DNA from: Capillidium heterosporum
Lineage: Eukaryota; Entomophthoromycota; Entomophthoromycetes; Entomophthorales; Capillidiaceae
Direction of reading: 5' to 3'
DNA length: 64,000 nucleotides
Assembly (NCBI GenBank): GCA_016630905.1
Contig: WBMQ01000011.1
Location: forward strand, 124,001 to 188,000
The notes below the pieces were generated by a model. It searched no databases, was not told the origin of the DNA, and was given only the letters and a program-made list of their open reading frames with translations. How positions within the stretch are numbered: position 1 is the first letter of the stretch; the number at the start of each line of letters is the position of its first letter. This document shows positions 25,575 to 36,860 of this stretch, in pieces. Position numbers and translations under genes: made by a program.

Positions 25575-26989
25575 CCTATGTATCTATATTCCCTATGTTA
25601 CCTCTCAAGCGTTTTCATGAGTGTTGGCTTCGATACAGAACAAGTTCACTTTAGCTAAACCACTTTTAGGAATTCTCGAATCCCTTTAGTCATCTCCTCG
25701 ATTCCTTTATAAAATTTATCAGTCTTTTATGAGATCCTTTTGATACTGGATTAAAAAGATCTAGATTTGAATTTTAGATCTTTCCCCAAAATATTAAAAT
25801 GTGGATTTTGATCATAAAAGATGGAGTTTACTGTGAAAAATTGTCGATACAGAAAATGGTGGCATTATGGTGCTGAGGAATCTTGAGTTGGTATATACGA
25901 AGCGCAGGACTTAAATTGAATACCAACTTATATAAATTAAATCTCGGTTTTCAAGCTTAATTCTACATATATTTACAATTTTCAAGGATTTGGACTTATT
26001 ACCTCCAAAAAGTAATCTACCCGTCATCCCAGCTCACTATACACTTATATTTCTCCGAAATCTGATATTCTGGCTAAGCTTTACCTTCAAATTAAAGTTC
26101 AAGTTCAAAGTTTCAAGCTCTACAATATGAATTCATGAGATAGATTTGATCCGAAACTATTGATTTTTCAATGCCAATTTCCAATTCCAAATCCATCAAT
26201 TTTTCGATCTATATAAATGGATTTGGAATATCTTGGATGGAAACGACAATCCATACCATTCTAAGACTGGGTTGAAGTTATAGTAAAACGTAGTTTTAAA
26301 TTACTCTTGGGAGCCAACTCAACCATCTATTTTTATCAAAGTGATCCAGAGCATAAAAGGGATCTGGCTAATCGGACTATGAGTGTAGACCTACTAAATC
26401 ATCAAAAGCTCTTTTGTACCGACTTTGAAGTATGAATTTTGCTGTCTATATCGCCTAAGAACTAGAAAATAGTTTAATAATGTGCCTTTAGATAATAATT
26501 ACCACTATATACCGAACTTTTAAAAAATATATATTTGAGATGAATCTAAAGGTTCATAGATATTTGATCTTCGATAATCATAAAGCTATAAATTGGACTA
26601 GCTTCGAAACTTAGCCATCATGTATAAAAAACCTTTAGTTTGAGCTAGAGACTATGATGTGTGGTATAGACAACTCTTCTGTATTTTGGATATAATGGCT
26701 TCAAATCCACTGTTGTTTGGAGAAGCGCACTCTCCATAATTGACAATATTTGCTAAAGTTGGCAATCGAAATCAAAACTAATACTTCCAAAATCAATATA
26801 CGGAATGACACTAAATGTCAACTAACCATTAAATTTGGATGATGAGTTTAGTGCACGAGTTACTGTATAACCAAGTTTGTAAACCATTTGGATATATGAT
26901 ACTGAAATTAACATAGAAATGAACTTTATCAGAAGATGTATAAACACTATCAATATATATAACTAAACTAAAAAAAATTGGTTTACGAT
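25575..26989. other. intergenic, central island and right AKR array
   Basis: AT-rich; no gene. Its right end is a decayed AKR promoter: a box at 26773-26789 keeps the spacer (ACTAATACTTCC) but the CGG half reads CAA and the CCG half reads CCA. This is not part of the inverted repeat, so an AKR unit stood here before the repeat was copied in. Confidence 0.6.
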
Positions 26990-27590
26990 ATGAGCAAATT
27001 ACCTTTGAGAAAACTGGGGAAGAATAGACCAATAGTACCGAGCATTGGCTTAGACTGTATAGATATGAGCTTCAACTATAGCAAAATGAACGGTATAAAG
27101 AGTTTGGAGAACTTCAGCCAAGATATCAGCCTATACTACTTTCTGGGATACTGTTATACTATAGGTTAGTTAGCCAATTATTAATATCCTATTTTGGGAT
27201 GTTTACGCTGCCGATAGAAATGAAGACTGTTGGCTTAGGTCCTCAACCGTAGATTGGGAGTCTTTTAGAGATCAAACTTACAGTCGCCTTTGATGTAGAA
27301 ATCATGCTTGCACATCCATGGAGATTTCTAGTATGTGTTTAATTGTTGCAAGGCCAGTTTGGATCATCTAGGAATTGACTTTGTCGATTTTTACTGCCAG
27401 TATCAGGTTGGCAAGAGTATCCTTATCGAAGGAATGGCTGGAGTCTTGGTTCAAAGTGTAAGCCTTATTCCCATTCCCGGTACCAAGCATCTCAAGCATT
27501 TGAAAAGAACATCGCATCGACTAATTTAATCTTATGGTCTCAAGGAGATGGAGGCTCGCTACACCATCTCAATGTTTAATGACAAAAGGA
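26990..27590 (+). pseudogene. aldo-keto reductase unit 6', decayed twin of unit 6
   Basis: Same lesions as 13520-14122 (lost exon-1 motifs, large internal deletion between IEGMAG and LIPIPGTK), so decay came before the copying. One visible change is at 27339, in the TGTGTT(T/G)AATTG segment. Its promoter, unlike its body, is not shared with the left arm. Confidence 0.85.
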
Positions 27591-28543
27591 GGCACTCCAT
27601 TGAGAAACATCTTGTCAATAGCGATGTATGATATTTCTTTTTTGTAATTGCCGTGCTTTTAGTAAAGTGATAGTAGAATGTCATATTTTCGGCTTCTTTC
27701 TATTATTACGACTAACCAAAAGTAAAGCTCTATATTGTTATGCACTTGTATACATCTGACTCTTTTAATCACTTTATATGTCCCTATATAATTTTTAAAA
27801 TTCAGCAAAAAGTGAGTGTGCCATAAAGTTATGGCAGTAAAAGTGAAAAATGCCGCTATACGTATGGCTTCACCTGCAAATAAAAGGTGCCATTGTAAAG
27901 CTAGAGACTTGGGCCTCATCGGTCATCTACTATGTCATCTATTAACCTATACTAGTTTACTATAAGGCTCTGTAGAATAGTGTTTTATTGAAACATCTAC
28001 TGAGAGCTACTGTAGGGAGAATCATTGTATAAGATAGATCCTATAATTGGATTTAAGCAAATTTGGAGACATTCCAGTGCAAGACTTTAGTTCAAAAGCC
28101 TCCAAGCTAGCTTTACTCATACATAAAAGGATTGAAGCCGATTTAGCTTTTCTAAGTAGACATACCATTAGGTGATGGCATTTGTACATGGTGCTCCATA
28201 TATCGGTGTAGAGCTAGGGAGGATGGGTTTTAAACCATACTTGGGAGCTTAACTCGAGCACACTCACTCCTCTTGAGTGATCAAGAACATGGTTGACTCG
28301 GCTCGAGTACAACTCAGAGTTGGCATCCATCAGCTTAGCTTAGACAACAGCCGCATATTAGATTTGCATCTATGCAGCTTTTCGATTGGATTCTTAGTGG
28401 GAAGGAGGGTGGTACCCAACTCGAGCATTCGAAAGGTTCTTGACACTGGCTTGAGTGCAAGTGCTGTTGCTTACAACGCTAAAGAACGAGTAAATGGTTA
28501 TAAAATTTAGTATAGAAAAGATTTGGAGGCTTGGGACCAGTTC

Positions 28544-29066
28544 AATGATGCATATGGATTTTAGCATTTGGTATGGATATGGATATGGATCTGAAACTGT
28601 TATATTGGAAAGTATTCACTCTGAGGTATAGATGTAGGGTGTGTTATGTACGCCGCTACTATTGCCAAATAAGCTTTATTTCAGCAAAGTTCTTCCAGTA
28701 AATAGAAGGTAGAATCAGGTTTACCTTGCATATCCATGGCTTATTAGGAAGAAACGAGTGTTTTGTAACATGTTTAGCATTTAGGCATATTTCCAGATCC
28801 ATATTCGGGGAGATTATACAGTTTTCTTGAAGCTACTTCTCATTAGCCAGGAGATGCGTACTTTGTCTTGAAAACATTTGAGGCTGAACCCAAGCTCGGG
28901 ACCACTGGCTCCGAAATCAAAAGGCAAGCTGCCATTGAAGTCTTGGTGTATAGTAAAGAGTATAAGCCAATGCTTGGAATTCACGTGTGTTAACCAGTTA
29001 ACCTTCAACCTACCAACATAATACAATAGGCTGGGTTTTACATCCCATTATGTTTTTTAGAGTATT
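28544..29066. repeat. inverted copy of the AKR upstream repeat
   Basis: Third copy of the 730-1248 / 12046-12568 segment, in the right arm and in reverse orientation, upstream of AKR unit 5'. Confidence 0.85.
28897..28913. promoter_or_regulatory. CGG-N11-CCG box upstream of AKR unit 5'
   Basis: CGGGACCACTGGCTCCG, the inverted-repeat twin of the site at 12198-12214, 264 bp before the ATG. Confidence 0.65.
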
Positions 29067-29176
29067 GGCTGGATGAACGGTGTAGGAGTCTGTCTAAACC
29101 TAAAGCTTCTACCCAAAATGTATAAATAGCAACCAAATCTATATCGAAGCTAGTTATAAATTTAAAACTGAACAGT

Positions 29177-30216
29177 ATGAGCAAACTACCGCTTAGAAAA
29201 CTTGGAAAGAACGGCCCCGAGGATATCTTGCATCGGACTAGGATGTGCAAGTATGAGCTTCGGTTACGGTGAGACCAACGACGAGGAGAGCTTGAAAGTG
29301 CTCAATCGCGCCATTGACCTGGGCTGCACCTTTTGGGACACGGCGGTACAGTTGTTTTTCGAATGATCTCTAAATCCAATTTTAGGATGCCTATGGTGCC
29401 GGTGCTAACGAGAAGCTACTAGCACAGGTCCTTAAAAATCGTAGATCGGAGGTCTTCCTGTGCACCAAATTCTCCCTTAAATTTGATCCCGATACCTATG
29501 CCATGGAGATCCGTGGTGATAAGCAGTATGTCTTAGACTGCTGTCAGGCTAGCTTGGATCGGTTGGGAGTTGATTGTATCGACCTGTACTACCAGCACCG
29601 TGTCGACAAGAAGACGCCCATTGAAGAAACAGTTGGTGCTATGGCTGAGTTAGTTAAGCAGGGCAAGGTCAAGTACCTGGGGCTCAGTGAGTGCAGCGCC
29701 CAAACTTTACATAGAGCTTACAAAGTCCATCCAATTACGGCTGTTCAAGTCGAGTATAGCCCCTGGGAGAGTAATATCGAGAAAAATGGCCTCTTGGATG
29801 CTTGCAGAGAGCTAGGAGTTGCTATAGTTGCCTTCTCACCTTTAGGCCAAGGATTCTTGACTGGCAAGTTGGATGTTAATCAAATTTCCGACAGCGATGC
29901 TCGCAAGTCTATATACCCCAGGATGTTGGGCGAGAACGCCGAGCACAATATGCAACTTGTCCGCAAGTTTGAGGAATTGGGTGCAAAGAAAGGAGTTAAA
30001 GCTTCGCAGATCTGTCTAGGTTGGGTCTTGGCTCAAGGTGAAGATTTCATCCCCATTCCCGGAACCAAACGTCTCAAGTACTTGGAAGAAAACATTGATG
30101 CTGTCAACTACATCTTGACGCCTGAAGAAGAGAAGGAAGTAAGAAATATTGTCCAACAGTTCAATGTCAAAGGGAAGCGCATGCTCGACGAAAACCTTGC
30201 CAGCATTGATGTATAG
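29177..30216 (+). pseudogene. aldo-keto reductase unit 5', twin of unit 5 with frameshift in exon 1
   Basis: Exon 1 29177-29345, intron 29346-29385, exon 2 29386-30216. Exon 2 encodes the same protein as unit 5. Exon 1 is one base longer than in all other units because of an extra A at about 29222-29225 (CCCGAGG-A-TATC against CCCGAGGTATC), shortly before the codons for GLGC. Without that base the gene would be intact. The internal ATG at 29503 could give a truncated product lacking the Asp, Tyr and Lys of the tetrad, which should be inactive. TATA box 29121-29129. Confidence 0.85.
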
Positions 30217-31207
30217 AATTCCTTCTGCAATATCTATACTTTTAAGGATATCAATAAACATAGAGTTTTACAGCCGTTGCTTTTGAAATTTTAACCAATG
30301 AAAACTAATTTCGAGGTTAGTATATACTGATGTACATATACTACTTTAATGCTTTTCCTTCGTATAACTATTTAATTTTAAAATACTTGTTGGCACAATA
30401 CGCTTCAAAGCTGTGGCAGTGAAAAATGCCGTTACATTTGAGGATACCACCTTCAATTTGCAGAGTGTATGCAAATTGAAAGTGGCATTACAAAACCAAA
30501 GGCCTAAGCTCTATCAACTAACTATAGTATCATTTGTTAGCCTATACTGCCATCTACTCTACAGCTCTTAAAGAATAGCCTCGCATTGAAACGGCTTTAG
30601 GAATCCCTTAGGTGAAAAGTTACGCTGGAAAGTGAATCTAAATAATTGCATTTGAACCGAAATAGGTGACGTTGCAATGCTAATGTTTATCTATAAAAGC
30701 CTTCGTCTTGATACTCATCCATAAAAGGACTTGCTAATTTAATTTTTCGATAACCTTAAAATCTACCAGGTCAAATATATAAATGAAAGAGGCTTTCAAC
30801 TGTCCTTGAATATGCAAGTCAGTTGTTCACATCATCTGGAGATTTAGAGCATGAAGGTTTCAACTAACGTAGGTGGATGATTTTAAATTATTTTATATAG
30901 CCAAAACTAACCTTAGATCAATTTCAAAGTACTGAAGTATAATTATAAAATTTAAAATCAGAATACATTTTCAAACTGGTACCCAAAAACAGCAGTTTGC
31001 CGTACAGCTAAAATATCTATATTCGAAATTCTACTGCCACATTCCAAAAGCCCTCTCACTGCAATCTGAAAAGCTTGACCAATTCCTTACAGATATCTGT
31101 TAAAACCTGTCTAGATTATCGGAATTCAGTTATAAATAAATTTTAGTTCTGAGGCGTGGCATTGGTATCGCTACTATCGACATCGGAACTTAGTTTCAAG
31201 CTTATTG

Positions 31208-31227
31208 TTTCGGGTCCACTGTTTCTC
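31208..31227. promoter_or_regulatory. second conserved box upstream of AKR unit 4'
   Basis: TTTCGGGTCCACTGTTTCTC, twin of 9885-9904. Confidence 0.55.
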
Positions 31228-31279
31228 AGGGACAAGTACACCTTATCCTAAAGAACATTTATAAGTGTATTTCTAAAAT

Positions 31280-31296
31280 CGGAACTAATGGTTCCG
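31280..31296. promoter_or_regulatory. CGG-N11-CCG box upstream of AKR unit 4'
   Basis: CGGAACTAATGGTTCCG, twin of 9816-9832. TATA box TATAAATAG at 31444-31452. Confidence 0.7.
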
Positions 31297-31499
31297 AAAC
31301 TAAAAGGTGGAGTGATATCAAGATCTCATATACCATCAATGGAAAAATGGAGTTGAACTATACTATACTAAATAAAGTAACCTATATGCTACTTGAACGT
31401 ATTCTATCGGAGTTAGATTGAATATCGAGCTTTATTCAAAAAATATAAATAGAAGCCAACCTTGCTGTCAAAACTAACTATACAATATTGATTTACACT

Positions 31500-32534
31500 A
31501 TGAGCAAACTACCTTTAAGACAGCTAGGAAAGAACGGACCCATGGTCTCCTGCATTGGGCTAGGCTGCATGGGCATGAGCGACTACTACGGTGAACGGAA
31601 CGATGAGGAAAGTCTAAAAGTCCTCAACCGAGCCATCGACTTAGGGTGTACCTTCTGGGATACTTCGGTAAGCCTTTTAACTCAACAACTTCTAACTGTA
31701 ATTTTTAGGATGTCTACGCCTCAGGTGAAAATGAGAAATTCATCGCCAAAGTCCTCAAAGATCGTAGATCGGAGGTTTTCATTGGTACCAAATTTGCTGT
31801 CAGTCACCATCCTGTAACGAAAGCAATGAGTGTTCGTGGCGATCGCCAGTATGTCTTGGATTGCTGCCAGGGCAGCCTAGAGCGACTGGGGGTCGATTTT
31901 ATCGATTTGTACTACTACCACACCGTAGATACCAACATCGAAATTGAAGAAACGGTTGGAGCCATGGCCGAACTAGTTCAGCAGGGCAAAGTCAAGTACC
32001 TAGGGCTCTGTAATGTCAAAGCTTCAACCTTACGTCGTGCCTACAAAGTCCACCCCATAGCTGCCAGTACAAATGGAATATAGTCCTTGGGAGACCTCCA
32101 TAGAGCACAACGGACTTTTAGACGCTTGTAGAGAACTAGGTGTCGCTATCATCACCTACTCACCGCTAGGAAAAGGGTTTTTGACTGGCAAATTGGATGT
32201 CAAAACGATTCCTAAAGATGACATCCGTAGGACCTGGTTCCCCAAGTTGATTGGTGAAAGTGCCGACCATAACATGCAGCTCGTTAATAAATTAGAAGAG
32301 TTGGCCAAGAAGAAGGGAGTCAAAGCCTCACAGATCTCGTTGGGTTGGATCTTAGCCCAAGGTAACGACTTCATTCCCATACCCGGTACCAAGAAGTTAA
32401 AGTACTTGGAGGAGAATGTTGATGCTGCCAATTTTATCTTATCTAAGGAGGAAGAGCAGGAGGTGCGTGCTATTGTCCAACAGATTAACATCAAAGGTGA
32501 GGCCTATAACGAAGAAATAGTACCTATTGAATGA
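31500..32534 (+). pseudogene. aldo-keto reductase unit 4', chimeric and frameshifted at the repeat junction
   Basis: Exon 1 31500-31667, intron 31668-31708, exon 2 31709-32534. Up to about 32082 it is nearly identical to unit 4. From there on it encodes a different paralogue ([32 protein letters not shown] ... YNEEIVPIE), related to units 7 and 10. One extra A at 32066 (GCC-A-GTACAA) sits 17 bp before the junction and shifts the frame, so the 5' frame ends at 32083 and the 3' part continues in another frame. If that base were an error, the product would be a full-length 331-residue hybrid enzyme with all tetrad residues. Confidence 0.88.
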
Positions 32535-33801
32535 TAAAGACCCTTTTCTATATCTATATCTCTTAAAGTAACAATAAACTATAAGCTTCAGTTTTTATTG
32601 TTATAATGGGAATGCTAAGCTACTTGTGCTACATTTGGAATATTGTGTTATATTTTTATTGTTTTCTTAACCATGGTTGAATTTAATCCTCAACGGAATC
32701 TACTTTATCCGATATACATAAATTGCTTTGTAGAGTGCTCTATATAATAATTTTTAAATAAAGGATGTTTGTCAATATCAAATATTCAGGCTTTCTTTAA
32801 TACCTAGCTTTGCTAAAGCTTAGAAGCCACATATTCAATGGAAAGCTAACTCTTTAATTTGAAGGTTATGTTCAAGTTAAAACTACAATTGTAGAGCCAA
32901 AGACCTGGTTTTCATTAGCTGATTACTTTATCACCCATCAGTGACAATTTTTAAAGTATAGATTTTAAAGAATTAGTCCTTTGTTGAAACATTCCTGGAT
33001 CTATTTCAGTTATAAGTTATGATAGAAGCTGGATCCAAGCAAATTGGATTCGATCCAAAGTTGGCAATATTTCAATGCCAATTTCGAACTGTAAAAGCCT
33101 TCATTTTTATCACATTTTTAAAATATTGAAACCGACCTAGTTTTTAGGTAACTATTTTATATAATATGATACTTATATACATTGTTCAATGCTCCTGTTT
33201 AAAGCTAGGAAAGAAAGAAAGGAAAAAAAGAAAAAATTCAACACATATATTACGTCCAAGTTAACAATTTACAAAGCTGATATGATCCAAGATGTAATAT
33301 GATCAAGCTAATTAGAAAGAGTAGATATAGAAAAGTATATAAAGTTAAAAACTGTTGGAAATATAATTAATATATATTTACTTACCCTTTGTTACAGTTT
33401 AAAATCAAAATATATTTTAAAATCGCTACCTATGTTTGGTCATTAGTTGTTTGGCTCAAAAGAATCAGAAATTTATAAAATCAACTTGGATTAAAGGCTA
33501 TATAGCCTAGCTCTTTGTATACAAATATAAGCAAATTTTGACTTGATCAAAAGTTTAGTAAAATGTATGAAAGTCTATATTTTAAACTGTAAATATCTAC
33601 ATATGATGCGAGTGCAAACATTATTGACTGACGACCTTACCTTATGGCATATTAACTTCAAATCCATCGTTTATCAGGAAGGATATATTTCTACTTTCAA
33701 AATATTTGACAGTATCAAAGATCGGAGTTGGGATTGTTCTAAACCCAACTGGAATGCTTCTGTATCATCTCTTAGTCGATCAACTTATAAATGAAATTTA
33801 C
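32535..33801. other. intergenic, AKR units 4' and 9
   Basis: It begins with a conserved AKR 3' end (AATAAAC near 32571). The rest is AT-rich spacer with a purine-rich run at about 33205-33235. No gene seen. Confidence 0.5.
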
Positions 33802-34576
33802 GATATTTATGGTGCTGATGAGAACGAGAAGCTCATTGTCCAAGTTCTTAAAGATCGTAGGTCAGAAGTTTTTATCGATACCAAATTTAGTATCAGTTAC
33901 GGTCTCCAAGCTAAGGCTATTGGTGTGCGTAATAACAAATAGTACGTCTTGGACTGTTACCAAATTAGTTTATATCTTTTAGGAATCGATTTTATTGATC
34001 TGTACTACAAGCACTACATTAGTAAGGATATACCTATCGAAGAAACTGCTAGTGTGATGGCCGAGTTAGTCGAACAAGGTAAAGTCAAGTATTTAAGGTC
34101 ATACAATTGCAGCACTTCAACTTTACGCAAAGCTTATAAAGCTCACAAAACTTCAGCTATATAGGTCAAATTTAGCCTGTACAAAGCTTTCATCAAGAAA
34201 AAAGGATTTTTGGATGTCTGTAGGGAACTAGAGGTTGCTATCATTCCCTTCTCTCTTTTAGGCAGGGAGTTTTTGACGAGGAATTCAACATCAGCGCAAT
34301 CCCTGGCAACAACATACGTAAAATTTGATGCCTCAATATAGTAACTGAAAGTGAAGGCCATAACAGGCAGATAGTTTCCAAACTGGGGGAGTTGGCTAAG
34401 AAAGGAGTTAAAGCTTCGCAGATCTGTTTAGGTTGGGTTTTGACTCGAGGCTACGATTTCATTTCTATCTCCGAAACCAAGAAACTCAAGCATTTGGAGG
34501 AAACTATCGATGCTACCAACTAAATATCAAGAGAAAGCATATATTTAAGGAAAATCTTGTCAACATCAAGCTATAA
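33802..34576 (+). pseudogene. aldo-keto reductase unit 9, decayed, exon 1 missing
   Basis: Exon 2 starts at [29 protein letters not shown] and runs through LYYKHYISKDIPIEETASVMAELVEQGKVKYL. It then hits several stops, including NNK-stop-YVLDCY at 33940, where paralogues read RQYVLD (CAG to TAG). The segment after FLTR is damaged by indels, and the 3' end carries [15 protein letters not shown] before the tail KENLVNIKL. No exon 1 or upstream CGG box is recognisable. An AATAAAC-like signal follows near 34615. Confidence 0.85.
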
Positions 34577-35591
34577 GAACCTCTGTCTTGTTGTATCTAA
34601 ACTTTTAAAGTGACAATAAACGGATCAACTCCTAGCATTTCCAACTAAAATCACAGCATATTTAAGGCATTTATCGATAATTCCATATATCTACATACTT
34701 ACAGTGCTTTAATAGTTTTCTTTTATACAATCATTTAGTTTTTAATTCTATTTAATTTGATGGCAATGTATCTAAAAACTGTTGCAGCCAGAGTACCCTA
34801 TATCCAACAGCACTGCCTTCAATTTGCATATCATCTGTAAAATCTAAAGATCTAAACCCCATAGACCGACTAAAGTGCCACACATTAGTTAATATTGGAT
34901 TTTACTTGGTAACTTAAGAATACTCTCGCACTGAGACATCTTGGGAGCTATTCTCAATGAAAAGTCGCTGCAAACTAGTTCCAGTAACAAATTGGATTCG
35001 ATCCAAAATTGGTGACGTTTCATTGCCAACTTTTAGTTCCAAAAGCCTTCACTGATCAGTTCATTTCCAAAAGGATCTTGAAACAAAATTTACCCTTTAG
35101 GTGGGCTGGCTATATGGCGAAAATGCTAACATATATCGTTCTATATATCCATTCAAAGTCAGAAGGGAAAGGGGCTTCAAATTATACTTGAAGATCCAAG
35201 TCACTCATTCTCTCCGTTTAAGATGATATAGAATATCTTAGGTACCCGGCTAATCGGAAAGGGTGTGTGAAATCAACTTTTACATTCAAAAGTTTTTGGC
35301 ACCGACTTCCAAGTACAAGTGACACTATCTATGTCGTTTAGAAATTACATAAATCAAACGATCCACATAACTTTGATTTTGGAAACTGTCTAAGTACAGC
35401 TTTGACTAGGTTCGAGGCTTGATAACATGTAAATACAATTTATACTTTAGGATGCAAGCTCTGTTGTGTGGTACTGTTTCCCTCGCTATTAACAAATAAT
35501 CTTCATGGCATATTGGTTTTGGGCCCACTGTTTCTCAGAAATGAGTACGCCTTCACCCTTGAGAGCATCGATCAAGGAGGATGTCTAAAAT
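34577..35591. other. intergenic, AKR units 9 and 10
   Basis: Spacer with diverged similarity to other unit spacers (for example 34980-35050 compared with 30640-30700). The second conserved box of unit 10 is at 35517-35536. Confidence 0.5.
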
Positions 35592-35608
35592 CGGACCTAA
35601 TGGATCCG
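35592..35608. promoter_or_regulatory. CGG-N11-CCG box upstream of AKR unit 10
   Basis: CGGACCTAATGGATCCG, 210 bp before the ATG. A second box (TTTTGGGCCCACTGTTTCTC) lies at 35517-35536 and a TATA box at 35763-35771. Confidence 0.7.
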
Positions 35609-35817
35609 AAATAGTATAGGTGGAGAATATTAAAGTCCTGATACATCACCATGCTATAATATGTATGTAATGGATCAACTAACTTATGTACCATTTTGAT
35701 ACATGGTATCGGGCTTACCTGTATATGAGGCTATAATAACATTTTATGCTATAATAGAAAATATATAAATACCGACAACTTTCTATTCAGACTAACTATA
35801 AAATATTAATTCACATT

Positions 35818-36860
35818 ATGAGCAAACTACCTTTAAGACAACTAGGAAAGAATGGACCCATGGTATCCTGCATTGGGCTAGGCTGTATGGGTATGAGTGA
35901 TTACTTTGGTGAGCGAAATGATGAGGAAAGTATAAAGGTTCTCAACAGAGCCATTGATTTAGGATGTACCTTCTGGGACACTTCGGTAAGTCCAATAATT
36001 TATCCAGCTTCTAATTCCATTATATTAGGATGTTTATGGCTCCGGTGACAACGAGAAACTCATCGCCCAAGTCCTCAAAAACCGTAGATCGGAGGTTTTC
36101 ATTGGTACTAAATTTGCCTCCAGCCACGACCCCGAGACAAAGGCCTTGAGTATCCGTGGCGATCGCCAATACGTCTTGGACTGTTGTCAAGCCAGTTTAG
36201 AACGCTTGGGTGTTGACTTTATTGATCTATACTACTTGCATGGTGTCGATATCAACGTTCCCATTGAAGAGACGGTTGGGGCTATGGCTGAATTGGTGCA
36301 ACAAGGCAAGGTCAAGAACCTAGGGCTCTGCAACATCACTGCCGATATCTTACACAAAGCCTACAAGATCCATCCTATAGCAGCCGTACAAATCGAATTC
36401 AGTCCCTGGGAGACTACCATAGAGCATAACGGACTTTTGGACGCTTGTAGAGAACTAGGGGTTGCCATTGTCACCTATTCTCCTCTTGGTAGAGGATTCT
36501 TAACTGGGAAGTTTGATGTTAACGAGATCCCCAAGGATGATATCCGTAAGACTTGGTTCCCCAAGATGGTTCGGCGAACATGGTGATCATAATAAGCAGC
36601 TCGTACACAAGTTGGAGGAGTTAGCCAAGGAAAAGGGGGTCAAGGCCTCACAGATCTCATTAGGATGGATTTTGGCACAAGGAGACGACTTTATACCCAT
36701 TCCTGGTACCAAAAAGTTAAAGTACTTGGAGGAGAATGTCGATGCCGCCAATTATATTTTATCATCTGAAGAAGAGAAGGAGATTCGTGCTATTGTACAG
36801 CAGATTGGAATCAAAGGCGATCGCTTTGATCATAACCTTGCTGGTTTCGAGCAGAAGTAG
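35818..36860 (+). pseudogene. aldo-keto reductase unit 10, single-base frameshift
   Basis: Exon 1 35818-35985, 45-nt intron, exon 2 36031-36860. The first 250 or so codons are open with a full tetrad (His in YYLHGVD). At about 36570 an extra T (AAGATGG-T-TCGGCGAA) changes KMVGEHGDHNKQL into KMVRRTW and a stop; the remaining codons continue in the next frame to DHNLAGFEQK at 36860. Without the T the protein would be a normal 331 residues. The truncated form lacks the C-terminal cofactor segment and is probably inactive. Confidence 0.88.

Larger units (their letters stand above)
30217..31499. other. intergenic, AKR units 5' and 4'
   Basis: Inverted twin of 9613-10895. It starts with the AATAAAC polyadenylation-like signal near 30252 and ends with the unit 4' promoter. 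No gene seen. Confidence 0.6.
26989..32082. repeat. right arm of the 5.1-kb inverted repeat
   Basis: Reverse complement of 9031-14123. It begins one base before the ATG of a decayed AKR and ends inside an AKR exon. Differences from the left arm that I could see include single-base insertions near 28693, 29222-29225 and at 32066, a 2-bp deletion near 28600, and isolated substitutions such as those near 28230 and 31384. Real sequence differences argue against the arm being a duplicated contig. Confidence 0.95.

Noticed and set aside
347-36572. Programmed +1 frameshifting in the AKR family
   Set aside because: The four shift sites share no slippery sequence and the paralogues encode the same protein without a shift.
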